DNA of 64,000 nucleotides from Sporosarcina sp. P33 (GTDB taxonomy: Bacteria > Bacillota > Bacilli > Bacillales_A > Planococcaceae): positions 2,582,501 to 2,646,500 of the forward strand of contig NZ_CP015027.1 of assembly GCF_002077155.1 (NCBI RefSeq), read 5' to 3'. Under the pieces are notes generated by a model that ran no database searches, was not told the origin of the DNA, and worked only from the letters and a program-made list of their open reading frames with translations. Below, in pieces: positions 1-8,985 of the stretch (the stretch's first letter is position 1; every line of letters starts with the position of its first letter). Both the position numbers and the translations under genes were made by a program.

Positions 1-1
1 A

Positions 2-268
2 CTCGCAACATGCACGTCAACACCCGTGATCGCAGTTTGTTATCATCATAAAGTGACGGACTTTATGAAGCTTGCGGACTTATCCCATGTAGCCATCCCG
101 ATTGATGAGATGCATACATCAGACAGCTACCTGGCAGACGCCTACGATTCGTTGGCATCTGACTGGAATGATACATGCGAAAAAACCGCAAAACTTTCCG
201 ATACATTATACGAAGCAGCCATGAAGGGGACGCGTCAATTCACAGAAGCCATAAAAAAAAGCATATAA
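2..268 (+). CDS. Polysaccharide pyruvyl transferase family protein, C-terminal part
   Basis: The reading frame is open from the window edge, so this is the 3' end of a longer gene; an internal GTG at 26 is not a convincing start. The visible 88 residues include PVIAVCYHHKVTDFM followed by an amphipathic C-terminal helix. This fits the end of the WcaK/CsaB pyruvyl transferase family, where a sentence of this kind (small hydrophobic strand, YxxK) precedes the C-terminus. Members add pyruvate ketals to wall or exopolysaccharides; CsaB does so on the secondary wall polymer that SLH domains bind. The three SLH proteins nearby make a CsaB-like role plausible, but the catalytic part lies outside the window, so the exact member cannot be named. 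Confidence 0.6.
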   Translation, partial: LATCTSTPVIAVCYHHKVTDFMKLADLSHVAIPIDEMHTSDSYLADAYDSLASDWNDTCEKTAKLSDTLYEAAMKGTRQFTEAIKKSI

Positions 269-285
269 AATACATTATATGCCCT

Positions 286-334
286 GACTGAAGAGGATTT
301 CCAAAACTATGGAAGTCATCTTCAGTCTTTTTTT
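286..334 (+). terminator. Rho-independent terminator of the pyruvyl transferase gene
   Basis: A 17-nt arm at 286-302 pairs with 311-327 with two mismatches around an 8-nt loop, followed by seven T residues. It lies 17 bases after the stop codon. Confidence 0.85.
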
Positions 335-389
335 AATTATGGGAGGCAGAAGCTGTGTTCAAGTGCTATAACAGTAAATACAGAAATAG

Positions 390-1064
390 TTAAAATCCAA
401 GCATAGACCGTACTTCAGTGACATACGTCTGGCTGACAGGCAATTCCGTGCCATTGACCAGCTTAATGACAAGGTTCGATGAAAAGTCCCGGGAGATTTT
501 CTCGATGCTGTTCATGTTGATGATGTACGAACGATGGATACGCAGGAAACATCTTGGCAGACGAAGCTGCAGATCCTTTAACGTAAAGCTCGTGTTGTAG
601 CTCTCACCCGCCGTGTAAAACCAAGTTTTCTTGTGAAGACTTTCTATATAACTGACCTGATCAAGAGGAATGGGAAACCATTCATCTTCTTTCTTGCCTG
701 TAAGAAACTGTAGCTGATCGCGTTTCAATACGTGGAAATTTGGCGGCAAGATAATGATCAATGCTCCCGGTTCTTCCTGAACTTCAATAGGATAGCCAAT
801 TCCAAAGTAAGGCATGCCGTATAGGGAATTATCCATGACGACTTCCACTTTGCGCTGTTCTCTGATGGTAGCTTCCGCAATGCTGCCTGTTTGGATATTC
901 TGGCCTTCCTTCAAATGAATATCATGCATCCCCGGCTCGTAGTAGATATAGCGTTCTGCCACAGCAATGGCGATAGAAGCATCTTTTGGAACCCAGTCTT
1001 CTAAAATGGTGGCATATTGATGTAATACTTTTTTTGGGACGTCGTTATTTTCCATTTTATTCAT
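390..1064 (-). CDS. LytTR-family transcriptional regulator
   Basis: A 224-residue protein. The C-terminal ~100 residues (about 125-224) are a LytTR DNA-binding domain, with the typical FLRIHRSYIINM segment and a C-terminal beta-rich end. There is no response-regulator receiver domain. The N-terminal ~115 residues (IAVAERYIYYEPG, later GMPYFGIGYPI) look like a small sensor fold of the kind seen in YfmS-like chemoreceptors. It is therefore probably a one-component regulator that senses a small molecule. The start at 1064 has an AAAAGGGG ribosome binding site. It is divergent from aceA with about 200 bases between, which suggests that it controls isocitrate lyase or itself. That target is inferred from position only. 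Confidence 0.8.
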   Translation of the reverse strand: MNKMENNDVPKKVLHQYATILEDWVPKDASIAIAVAERYIYYEPGMHDIHLKEGQNIQTGSIAEATIREQRKVEVVMDNSLYGMPYFGIGYPIEVQEEPGALIIILPPNFHVLKRDQLQFLTGKKEDEWFPIPLDQVSYIESLHKKTWFYTAGESYNTSFTLKDLQLRLPRCFLRIHRSYIINMNSIEKISRDFSSNLVIKLVNGTELPVSQTYVTEVRSMLGF

Positions 1065-1160
1065 ATAATCCCCTTTTTATATAATTACACTCTAATGTAA
1101 GGCCTTTCATCCATTCTACCATTCTTTCATCCTCTAAAAAAGCCCTTTTGTCGAAATGGA

Positions 1161-1189
1161 CTGACAATTCTAACACCCTGTTATATAGT
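1161..1189 (+). promoter_or_regulatory. Putative sigma-A promoter for aceA
   Basis: CTGACA at 1161-1166, a 17-base spacer and TATAGT at 1184-1189 match the vegetative consensus well. The predicted start site lies about 70 bases before the aceA start codon, in the divergent interval shared with the LytTR gene. Confidence 0.6.
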
Positions 1190-1265
1190 AATACATAACG
1201 AAGATAGCTGTTATGAAACAGACTGTAACAGCTAGCCGTTGAAAAATTGGGAAGGTGTGAAGAAA

Positions 1266-2546
1266 ATGTCAACAAGACAAGAACAAATTGCACAACTGGA
1301 GAAAAGCTGGGCCGAGGATAGTCGTTGGAAAGGAATCAAACGTAACTATACTGCTGAAGATGTAGTAAAGCTGCGCGGTTCACTTCTAATTCAAAATACA
1401 CTGGCTGAAAAGGGTGCTGCTCGCCTTTGGAAATCACTTCACGAAGAAGATTTCATCAATGCACTTGGTGCGTTAACAGGTAACCAAGCGGTACAGCAAG
1501 TTAAAGCTGGTCTACAAGCAATCTACCTAAGCGGATGGCAAGTTGCTGCTGATGCAAACCTTGCAGGACAAATGTATCCTGACCAAAGTTTATATCCGGC
1601 AAACTCTGTACCTGCAGTTGTCAAGCGCATCAACCAAGCACTTCAACGTGCAGACCAGATCGACCATGCAGAAGGCCGTGAAGACGGATTCGATTGGTTC
1701 GCTCCAATCGTTGCAGATATGGAAGCTGGTTTCGGTGGTCCATTGAACGTGTTTGAACTGATGAAAGGCATGATCGAAGCAGGAGCTGCAGGTGTTCACT
1801 TGGAAGACCAATTAGCTTCTGAAAAGAAATGCGGACACTTGGGCGGTAAAGTATTGCTTCCAACACAAAACGCAGTTCGCAACCTGTCTGCTGCACGTTT
1901 AGCTGCTGACGTTCTGGGCGTAGACACAGTAATCATCGCTCGTACAGATGCAGATGCTGCTGATATGGTAACTAGCGACATCGATCCAGCTGACGCAGAA
2001 TTCTTAACTGGAGAGCGTACGCCGGAAGGATTCTACAAATCTAAGCCAGGCATCAAACAAGCAATCGCACGCGGACTTGCTTATGCAGAGTATGCTGACC
2101 TAGTATGGTGTGAAACTTCTCACCCATCACTTGAAGAAGCTCAAGAATTCGCTGATGCAATTCACGCGAAATACCCTGAAAAAATGCTTGCATATAACTG
2201 TTCACCTTCATTCAACTGGAAAGCAAACTTGGATGAAGCAACAATCGAGAAGTACCAAGTTGAACTTGGCAAGATGGGCTACAAGTTCCAGTTCGTAACA
2301 CTTGCTGGTTTCCACACATTAAACCACAGCATGTTCGAGTTGGCTCACGGCTACAAGACTCGCGGTATGGGTGCATATTCCGAGCTTCAGCAAGCTGAAT
2401 TCGATAACGAATCAAAAGGTTACACAGCTACTCGTCACCAGCGTGAAGTTGGAACAGGATACTTTGACGAAGTTGCACAAGTGATCTCTGAAGGTCAATC
2501 TTCAACAACTGCTATGTCTGGTTCAACTGAAACAGCACAGTTCTAA
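1266..2546 (+). CDS. aceA: Isocitrate lyase
   Basis: A 426-residue enzyme that cleaves isocitrate to glyoxylate and succinate, the first step of the glyoxylate shunt. The family signature [10 protein letters not shown] with the catalytic cysteine is at about residues 187-196, and the DMEAGFGG and WCETS metal/substrate segments are present. Length fits the short bacterial form. The ATG at 1266 is chosen because GGAAGGTG lies just upstream; an in-frame TTG at 1239 would add nine residues with no good ribosome binding site. No malate synthase lies nearby; the next gene is a glyoxylate-type aminotransferase, which gives glyoxylate an alternative fate (glycine). Transcription probably starts at the promoter near 1161-1189. 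Confidence 0.97.
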   Translation: MSTRQEQIAQLEKSWAEDSRWKGIKRNYTAEDVVKLRGSLLIQNTLAEKGAARLWKSLHEEDFINALGALTGNQAVQQVKAGLQAIYLSGWQVAADANLAGQMYPDQSLYPANSVPAVVKRINQALQRADQIDHAEGREDGFDWFAPIVADMEAGFGGPLNVFELMKGMIEAGAAGVHLEDQLASEKKCGHLGGKVLLPTQNAVRNLSAARLAADVLGVDTVIIARTDADAADMVTSDIDPADAEFLTGERTPEGFYKSKPGIKQAIARGLAYAEYADLVWCETSHPSLEEAQEFADAIHAKYPEKMLAYNCSPSFNWKANLDEATIEKYQVELGKMGYKFQFVTLAGFHTLNHSMFELAHGYKTRGMGAYSELQQAEFDNESKGYTATRHQREVGTGYFDEVAQVISEGQSSTTAMSGSTETAQF

Positions 2547-2656
2547 TAATACGTACGCTGTACTAAACAGGGTTTTTGGGAGAAATTCCTGTACGCTTCA
2601 ACAAAAGGGTATTCATATGATAACGGGGTCACAACATCTGCCAGCAGATGGAGTGA

Positions 2657-2700
2657 AAAGTGGGAGGGAATTGGGCGCGAGTCCAATTTCCTCCTTTTCT
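2657..2700 (+). terminator. Rho-independent terminator after aceA
   Basis: GGAGGGAATTGG at 2663-2674 pairs with CCAATTTCCTCC at 2683-2694 (one wobble), followed by TTTTCT. It separates aceA from the aminotransferase gene. Confidence 0.8.
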
Positions 2701-2771
2701 TATATTTGAAAAATTTTGATAGTTTCGATATGATAGAAGGCATGGACTTCATTAAAAGGAGGAGTTAGATA

Positions 2772-3941
2772 ATGAGAAATAAAGAAATGCTGTTAATTCC
2801 CGGGCCTACTCCGGTAGCAGATTCCATTTACGATGCAATGGCAAGCGAGACATGGTCACATACCGATCCGCGCTTCGTTACAATCTATAAACGGACGATT
2901 GATCAGACAAGAGAAATTTTCAATACAGACGGCGAAGTGTTCGTAGTCGCAGGTTCTGGAACAATTGCAATGGAGATGGCGATTGTGAATACGATTGCAG
3001 AAGGCGAGAAGCTGCTCGTTGTGAGCCAAGGGTACTTTGGCGACCGTTTCATCAAGCTCGGGCAGGCATTCGGCATTCAAGTGGATGTATTGCAGTCGGA
3101 ATGGGGACAGCAAGTAACGCCTGATGAAATTGACCGTAAGCTGGCGGGCGGCAATTACAAGGCGGTCACTGTCACACATGCAGATACATCTACAGGTGTG
3201 GCGGTTGATCTGGAAGCTGTCGTCCCTGTTATCAAGAAACATGGCGCGCTCGTGATCGTAGACGGCGTCTGTGCTTCTACTGCAATGGACGAAGATATGA
3301 GCAGAGAATACGGCGGTGAAGGAAATACGCTCGACATCGTCCTGACAGGATCACAAAAAGCGATTGGTGTGCCTCCGGGTCTGGCGTTGATTGCATTCAA
3401 TCAAAAGGCATTGGATGCACGCGCGGCGATGGAGCGTGTGCAAGCATATTATTGCGATATTTATAATTGGCTGCCTGTCATGCACGATCCTTCCAAATAC
3501 TTTGCCACACCGGCAGTGAACTTAGTGTATGCGCTGGAAGAAGGGCTGCGAATTGTATTGGAAGAAGGGATGGATGCCCGTATCGCAAGACATAAAGCAT
3601 TCGGCCGCGCAGTCCGTCAAAGCCTGGCAGTCTACGGCATGAATGCGATCGCTTCAGAAGAAGTCGCGGCACCGACATTGAGCTGCATCCTGTATCCTGA
3701 AGGGGTAGATGACGCGGAGTTCCGCGCAGCGATGGCAGCTAAAGGAACGGTATTGTCGGGCTCACTCGCTCACCTGGCCGGAAAAGCATTCCGTATCGGG
3801 CATATGGGCAACACCACTGCCGACATGCTGGAGAAAGCGGTCATGCAAATTGGAGAAACACTGATTGAAATGGGTCACCAAGCGGATATTTCCAAAGCGC
3901 AGCAAGTATTCACAAATGAAATAAATCAATTGACTGTATAA
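2772..3941 (+). CDS. Class V aminotransferase, alanine/serine-glyoxylate or PucG-like
   Basis: A 389-residue PLP enzyme of the alanine-glyoxylate/serine-pyruvate aminotransferase group. It opens with the LIPGPTPV motif; the SHTDPRF segment, Asp164 (VDGVC) and the PLP lysine K196 (GSQKAIG) are visible, as is a C-terminal RIGHMG. Members move an amino group to or from glyoxylate; B. subtilis PucG uses ureidoglycine. A strong GGAGG site precedes the ATG. Its place after aceA suggests that it converts glyoxylate to glycine. A ureidoglycine role would link it to the ureide genes near 43-50 kb, but the sequence alone does not settle the amino donor. It has its own leader after a terminator, so it is probably transcribed separately from aceA. 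Confidence 0.85.
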   Translation: MRNKEMLLIPGPTPVADSIYDAMASETWSHTDPRFVTIYKRTIDQTREIFNTDGEVFVVAGSGTIAMEMAIVNTIAEGEKLLVVSQGYFGDRFIKLGQAFGIQVDVLQSEWGQQVTPDEIDRKLAGGNYKAVTVTHADTSTGVAVDLEAVVPVIKKHGALVIVDGVCASTAMDEDMSREYGGEGNTLDIVLTGSQKAIGVPPGLALIAFNQKALDARAAMERVQAYYCDIYNWLPVMHDPSKYFATPAVNLVYALEEGLRIVLEEGMDARIARHKAFGRAVRQSLAVYGMNAIASEEVAAPTLSCILYPEGVDDAEFRAAMAAKGTVLSGSLAHLAGKAFRIGHMGNTTADMLEKAVMQIGETLIEMGHQADISKAQQVFTNEINQLTV

Positions 3942-3942
3942 T

Positions 3943-3987
3943 AAAAAGGCCGGCGAGAGAATGAATTTTCTCTTACCGGCCTATTTT
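3943..3987. terminator. Bidirectional terminator between convergent genes
   Basis: AGGCCGG at 3947-3953 pairs with CCGGCCT at 3976-3982, with further GAGAGAA/TTTCTC pairing inside, and A/T tracts on both sides. It serves the aminotransferase gene and the convergent SLH nucleotidase gene. Confidence 0.8.
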
Positions 3988-3993
3988 AGCAAC

Positions 3994-6165
3994 TTATTTT
4001 GCTTTCTCCACTTGTTTTATATTGAGGATAAAGTTGGAAATTAGTTTTGCTGTTTGCTGACGGGTAGTGGAAGCAGAAGGCATATAATGGCCTTGGTCCC
4101 CGTTTGCAATATTCAATTCCGCCATCATCGCAATGGCATCTTTTGCTTCTTTATTGTAGTTGCCCAGATCACCGAATGGGGTAGAAGAAGCAGCTGTGTA
4201 TGGCTTGTCTGTGTAATTTTCATACGCACGTTTTATCATTTGTGCAAATTGCGCACGGGTCACCGGCTGGTTCGGCTGGAACTGATCACCGTGCCCTTTA
4301 ACAATTCCCTGTGCATACGCTGCCGCAATTTCATTTTGTGTAGCAGCCGCATAGTCTTTCAAGTCTTTGAAAGGGGAAGCAGTCACATGGTCAGTCGGCA
4401 ATTCCAGCGCTCTGACGATAAATGAAGTGGCCTGTGCTCTAGTCAGTTTGTTCCCCGGTTTGAATGCGTCCGTCTCTGTGCTGAGCAGATCGCGGTAATA
4501 TAAATCGGAAATGTACGGGTAAGACCAGTTATCCGTTGTCACATCAGCAAACGGAACTTTTGCCAGTATGCGTCCTTCAATGCCTTTTGACACGGTCTTC
4601 AATGACTTCAGATGATCCGCAAAGTTTTCCCAGTCTGAGAACCCCGGTTCACTGACGCGTCCCGCTTCATAAGCCTTGCCCAACGCTTCAAAGCCGTCGC
4701 CGCCGCGTGCAGTAAAGACATTTGTAGCTGCTTTGTACATTTTGCTGTCCGTTACTTCTATGCCGTCCACTTCTAATGAAACAATACGGCTGCCAACCGG
4801 TTTAGAAGGATCAAAAAGCAATTTCATACCCGCGGCATGTAAGAAACCGCCTGATTCTTTCGGATACTCTTTTACTGCGTGCTCAAAAGTAGATTTCAAC
4901 TCTGCGCCGCTGATTTCTACGATGGCCAGCGGGTTGCCAAAAGGCAGCACCGTCAGAACTTCTCCGTACGTAATTTCTCCTTTATCGATGGAAGAACGGA
5001 TTCCGCCGCCGTTTTGGAATGCGATGGACACATCAGAATCAATTTCTTTCGCTTTCTGCAGCATACCGTCCGTAATCAAGTTCCCCAGATTCGTTTCGCT
5101 AGCACGCACACCGCCCAGATTCCGCAGTCCATTCAGGAATACTTCAGAAGTTGCTCCGACCGGGCTCGCCATTCGTTCCTCCACTTGCTTCGTGTAAGGA
5201 GCCAGAATTTCAGCCGCGCCGGCATCACGCTCAGCTCCTTCGCCGCCAATCTCGTGAAGCTTTCCGCTGTAACTCGTAATTACTCCGTTTGAATCAAACT
5301 CCACGTCCAGTTGGCCAAGGAATTTATTGTATTCATTCGCTTGTACAATGACAACAGGATCCGTATCCGCATGGATCACTGCAGGCTCAGTGAGTTTAGA
5401 ATGTGTATGACCGCCGACAATAATATCAATTTCCGGCACGGCTTTCGCTAATTCCTGATCATTGTCGATTGCTTTATTATCGTCAAATCCAATATGCGTA
5501 ATCGCGATAATCTTATTAATTCCTTGAGCTTCAAATGCAGAGACCGCTTCTTTCGCTTCTGCAATATAATTCGTAAACGTCACTTTTTCAGGGCTGGAGA
5601 TCGACACAACTTCTTCCGTCGTCAAACCGAAGATTCCGATCTTCTCGCCGTTTACTTCTTTGATAATGCCATTATAAATCTGCCCATTTTCAGGTGAGTC
5701 AGTAATGATATCATTCTGCAGTCCGTCAAATAATGGATCTTTCGAGAAATCTACATTGGAAGATACGATAGGGAACTGGGCCGCTTTGACCATTTTGGCA
5801 AGGGACCCATGGCCATTTTCTGAGCGCCCGAGATCGAACTCGTGATTGCCGAACGTCATAGCGTCATAGCCGAGATAGTTCATAATTTTCATGTCCACTT
5901 CGCCTTCAAATTCATTGAAGTACAAGGTGCCGGAGAATACGTCCCCTGCATCGAGCAAGAGATTCGCAGGGTGTTCTTTTTTCAGTTTCTTAACGACTGC
6001 GGCGCGTTCGGGTGCATTGCCTACGTGTCCGTGTGTATCGTTCGAGTGCAGGACGGTCAGAGAGAACTTGTCCGTCTGATCTGCAGCGGCAATTGTCGGC
6101 GTGATAGATGCGGCAGACAGCAGCAGCGCAGACGCGGCGGTCCATTTGATCAGCTTCGTAGTCAT
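3994..6165 (-). CDS. SLH-anchored 5'-nucleotidase / cyclic-nucleotide phosphodiesterase
   Basis: A 723-residue exported enzyme of the UshA/YfkN type. A signal peptide covers about the first 30 residues and ends near TIAAADQ. The metallophosphatase domain has HSNDTHGH, LDAGD, GNHEFD and GGHTHS, the usual di-metal ligands; a 5'-nucleotidase C-terminal domain follows (QNGGGIR, GNPLAIVEISG, ARGGDGFEA). The last ~180 residues are three SLH repeats (KLTRAQAT, PVTRAQFA and a third degenerate copy), which bind pyruvylated wall polymer. It should release phosphate and nucleosides from external nucleotides at the surface. The ATG at 6165 sits 8 bases after AAAGGTGG; the GTG four codons earlier overlaps that site and is unlikely to be the start. 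Confidence 0.93.
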   Translation of the reverse strand: MTTKLIKWTAASALLLSAASITPTIAAADQTDKFSLTVLHSNDTHGHVGNAPERAAVVKKLKKEHPANLLLDAGDVFSGTLYFNEFEGEVDMKIMNYLGYDAMTFGNHEFDLGRSENGHGSLAKMVKAAQFPIVSSNVDFSKDPLFDGLQNDIITDSPENGQIYNGIIKEVNGEKIGIFGLTTEEVVSISSPEKVTFTNYIAEAKEAVSAFEAQGINKIIAITHIGFDDNKAIDNDQELAKAVPEIDIIVGGHTHSKLTEPAVIHADTDPVVIVQANEYNKFLGQLDVEFDSNGVITSYSGKLHEIGGEGAERDAGAAEILAPYTKQVEERMASPVGATSEVFLNGLRNLGGVRASETNLGNLITDGMLQKAKEIDSDVSIAFQNGGGIRSSIDKGEITYGEVLTVLPFGNPLAIVEISGAELKSTFEHAVKEYPKESGGFLHAAGMKLLFDPSKPVGSRIVSLEVDGIEVTDSKMYKAATNVFTARGGDGFEALGKAYEAGRVSEPGFSDWENFADHLKSLKTVSKGIEGRILAKVPFADVTTDNWSYPYISDLYYRDLLSTETDAFKPGNKLTRAQATSFIVRALELPTDHVTASPFKDLKDYAAATQNEIAAAYAQGIVKGHGDQFQPNQPVTRAQFAQMIKRAYENYTDKPYTAASSTPFGDLGNYNKEAKDAIAMMAELNIANGDQGHYMPSASTTRQQTAKLISNFILNIKQVEKAK

Positions 6166-6282
6166 AGACGTTTCCACCTTTCAATTTTGATAATACTGAA
6201 ATATAAGATTACTATACATAGTTTACCATTAAGCCGGTTAGGGGGCAATGAAGGGTGGAAGGAAATGGAGAATCCATTGAAC

Positions 6283-6384
6283 CCACTGTGGCGCTGGCGG
6301 ATGGCTTCCGCGATGAGCCAGACAGAAGATCGCCTGTCAGTCTCATCACTTCGCCTACCGCTTGTAAGGCGCCTCCGTTCAGTG
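6283..6384. repeat. Intergenic repeat, pair A, copy 1
   Basis: About 100 bases that recur at 6521-6623 with scattered differences (both contain GAGCCAGACA, ATCGCCTGTCAGTCTC and TTGTAAGGCGCCTCCGTTCAG). The two are direct repeats. There is no plausible gene in 6166-7092; the interval holds this pair and a second pair (6789-7037). Confidence 0.8.
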
Positions 6385-6520
6385 AGTGGAAGTCACTTAG
6401 GCTTCTGGTTTTGGAAAAGTGTCGGGCAAGTGCTGTGCGGACGGGCTTTGTTCTTGTGTATCATAACTGGATTACACCAGTTGCCGTCATTATAAGGGGA
6501 CAAGGGGAACGGCATAGAAG

Positions 6521-6623
6521 CCACTGCGGCGCTTGCGGATGGCTACGCAATGAGCCAGACAGGAAGATCGCCTGTCAGTCTCACCGCTACGCCTACCGCT
6601 TGTAAGGCGCCTCCGTTCAGTTA
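6521..6623. repeat. Intergenic repeat, pair A, copy 2
   Basis: Second copy of the 6283-6384 repeat in the same orientation. Differences are mostly single bases, so frames read through them carry no sign of coding selection. Confidence 0.8.
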
Positions 6624-6788
6624 GGGGGGAAGCAGAATCTGACACGTCTTTTGCCAAAGCACACGCAAGTCGTCAACCAGTCACTGCACTTCTTCTCTAT
6701 TAAACAGCAACCTGGATTGCCCCCACTCAGCAGCGCAGGCACAACTGCGGGGTCGGCCGAAGTCATGAGACAACTGGCGCGCACTATC

Positions 6789-6895
6789 GCCAGCTGGCTC
6801 ATGGCGAAAGGCAATCCCCCACGTGCCTGTGCGGGTCCAAAGAGCAGACACTCGCCAACTCCAATCCCCGACAACCGATCGAGCAACGATCCCCC
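6789..6895. repeat. Intergenic repeat, pair B, copy 1
   Basis: About 105 bases, nearly identical to 6936-7037 (GCCAGCTGGCTCATGGCG, then GACACTCGCCAACTCC and CCCCGACAACCGATCGAGC). Confidence 0.8.
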
Positions 6896-6935
6896 AAAAC
6901 CAGAGCCAGAACGGAATTGAACTCACTGAGGCGTT

Positions 6936-7037
6936 GCCAGCTGGCTCATGGCGAAAGGCAATCCCCCACGTGCCGGCGCGGGTCCAAAGAGTAGACACTC
7001 GCCAACTCCAATCCCCGACAACCGATCGAGCAACGAC
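6936..7037. repeat. Intergenic repeat, pair B, copy 2
   Basis: Second copy of the 6789-6895 repeat, same orientation, about 147 bases downstream. It ends just before the amidase terminator. Confidence 0.8.
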
Positions 7038-7051
7038 CCAACCCCCCACAC

Positions 7052-7086
7052 AAAAACCCCCTTCCAGAAAACATCCGGAAGGGGGG
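7052..7086 (-). terminator. Terminator of the SLH amidase gene
   Basis: On the minus strand a GC-rich arm (CCCCCTTCC read on plus at about 7057-7065) pairs with GGAAGGGGG at 7077-7085 and is followed by five T. The hairpin begins seven bases after the stop codon. Confidence 0.85.
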
Positions 7087-7092
7087 AGCTGC

Positions 7093-8769
7093 TTATTGCT
7101 TGCTGTAGTACTGATACAAACCTGTATAAATTGCATCCGCATAAATATTCATGTACGTCTCACTCGTAAGCTTCGCATAATCCTGTGAATTCGTCAGGAA
7201 GCCCAGCTCTACAAGTACAGCGGCCACGTTATTATTACGGATAACATAAAAACGATTGTTCTTCACTCCGCGGTCAGACATATTCGCCTTCTGGACGATA
7301 TTACGCTGAATGAAAGAAGCCAAATCGCGGCTTTCGTTGGCATTTACGTTAGAAGACGAATCATAGAACGTCTCTGCTCCTTTAGCAGCAAAGCCCGCCG
7401 CATTCACGTGAATTGAAACGAATGCTTCTGCGTAGTTCTTCTTTGCAAAGTCTGTTCGTGCTTCTAACGAATAATACTTATCTGTAGAACGCGTCATCAG
7501 CACTTTCGCGCCTGCATTCTTTAACTTTGCTTCTAATTTCTTAGACACATTCAACGTGATGGATTTTTCAGATTGGCCGTTCTTTCCGGTGCCCGGGTCA
7601 TGTCCGCCGTGGCCTGCGTCGACAACGATTACGCGGTCTTTCAATGGATTGCCTGTTTGATTCAATAACTTCAAATACGTTTTATGAACATAGCCCGTTG
7701 TGCTGCCGGTGCGAATTTTTGCCCAGTAGCCTGAAATGGAAAGTACTTCTACTTTCTGGCCTGCGTTCAGTTTGCCGATAGTAGCTGCACTTGAATTGCC
7801 TGCTGACCGGACGTTTAAGCCATTTACAGTTACTTTCCCCATTGTTTTTGCAGCAGGAGCCGGTTTTGGCGGTACTGTTACGGCAGGCGGTGCAGGTGTC
7901 GGGTTACTTGTTGCCACGTCATTTAAGTTAGGAGTTGTGAAGTACTCATGGATATATCCATCGACACCGTTGATGCGCACTTTTAGCCAGACACCTTCGC
8001 TTCCGGTGACTTCTACCAATCTGCCATTTTGCAGCACATCAATAATCGCGGAAGTATCCGACGGCGCACTGCGCACATTCAATGGATCTTTGTCATCACC
8101 TGTTTTTACACGCACGTATTTTACGCTGGACTGCTGATCAGGTGTTTTTACTGTCAATGCAAACTGCTTATCCATGGCACGTGCAACGAATAAAGCGAAT
8201 TGGGAGCGCGTCAGTTTATTATTCGGCAGGAATTTTTTATTGTCGCCTTGTGTAATGCCAGCATAATAAAGGCCGTTGATGCGATCCGCATATTTATGAT
8301 TGGCGACATCCGTCAGTCCTAATGGTTTTTGACTTGTGACTTTTTCAGACAGGTTAAATGCGACGGACATGGCATAAGCCATCTCGTCACGCTTAATTTC
8401 TTCGTTTGGTTTAAACTTACTACCGTCAGTTACCGGGAAGAAACCTTTTTGCAGTGCAATATTAGCAAACTTGTATTGTTCGCCATTTGGATTTAAGCCG
8501 TTGATGTTCATATTTTTCAAAGGAACATTTTCATTTCCTGTAGCGATAACCAGCATCTTCGCTACGTGTGATCGGCGAAGGTTATCACCCGGGTTGAACT
8601 TGACGGACTGGTTCACAATGCCTTTTTCGGCTATGTAATGGACTTCCTTGAAATATTCACGATCGGCTGGGACGTCGGAAAACTTAAAGCTTGCCAGGGA
8701 CTGAAGAGGTGAGAAAGCAAGAATCGTTAGCAGCAACAGACCGACTGTTGCCCATTTGAATTGTTTCAT
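7093..8769 (-). CDS. N-acetylmuramoyl-L-alanine amidase with SLH and SH3 domains
   Basis: A 558-residue secreted wall hydrolase. A signal peptide (about 1-27) is followed by three SLH repeats (about 28-205, third with NKLTRSQFALFVARAM), two bacterial SH3 domains (about 215-280 and 305-365, each with LNVRSA), a proline-rich linker between them and an Amidase_3 domain (about 375-555). Zinc ligands are visible: His in DAGHGGHD (about 386), a Glu before the helix of the KSITLNV segment region, His in SIHVNA (about 453), and the catalytic Glu in VELGFL (about 520). It cuts the bond between MurNAc and the stem peptide. SLH repeats at the N-terminus imply attachment to wall polymer. The start has a GGAGG site 8 bases upstream. 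Confidence 0.95.
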   Translation of the reverse strand: MKQFKWATVGLLLLTILAFSPLQSLASFKFSDVPADREYFKEVHYIAEKGIVNQSVKFNPGDNLRRSHVAKMLVIATGNENVPLKNMNINGLNPNGEQYKFANIALQKGFFPVTDGSKFKPNEEIKRDEMAYAMSVAFNLSEKVTSQKPLGLTDVANHKYADRINGLYYAGITQGDNKKFLPNNKLTRSQFALFVARAMDKQFALTVKTPDQQSSVKYVRVKTGDDKDPLNVRSAPSDTSAIIDVLQNGRLVEVTGSEGVWLKVRINGVDGYIHEYFTTPNLNDVATSNPTPAPPAVTVPPKPAPAAKTMGKVTVNGLNVRSAGNSSAATIGKLNAGQKVEVLSISGYWAKIRTGSTTGYVHKTYLKLLNQTGNPLKDRVIVVDAGHGGHDPGTGKNGQSEKSITLNVSKKLEAKLKNAGAKVLMTRSTDKYYSLEARTDFAKKNYAEAFVSIHVNAAGFAAKGAETFYDSSSNVNANESRDLASFIQRNIVQKANMSDRGVKNNRFYVIRNNNVAAVLVELGFLTNSQDYAKLTSETYMNIYADAIYTGLYQYYSKQ

Positions 8770-8944
8770 GAGTTCCTCCTTGGAAAATATTATTTATTAC
8801 TAGACTCATAGGTTCATTTTACCAGTAATAAAAAATGATTACTAGATGTTTTTGTCATACTGTGTAAAATAGTAATCGGTAATGGATGATTCTTCATTCC
8901 TACTTCTGTTAGCTGGGCAAGAAAGCGTATAGAATGGCGGATAT

Positions 8945-8980
8945 AGAAAAAGCCGAATGTCCTTGTAGAACATTCGGCTG
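8945..8980 (-). terminator. Terminator of the SLH NlpC/P60 gene
   Basis: AGCCGAATGT at 8951-8960 pairs exactly with ACATTCGGCT at 8970-8979; on the minus strand it is followed by TTTTTC. The hairpin starts a few bases after the stop codon. Confidence 0.85.
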
Positions 8981-8985
8981 TATGA

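Noticed and set aside
5842-6495. A 217-codon plus frame over the start of the SLH nucleotidase
   Set aside because: It is antisense to a clear gene and runs into repeat DNA.
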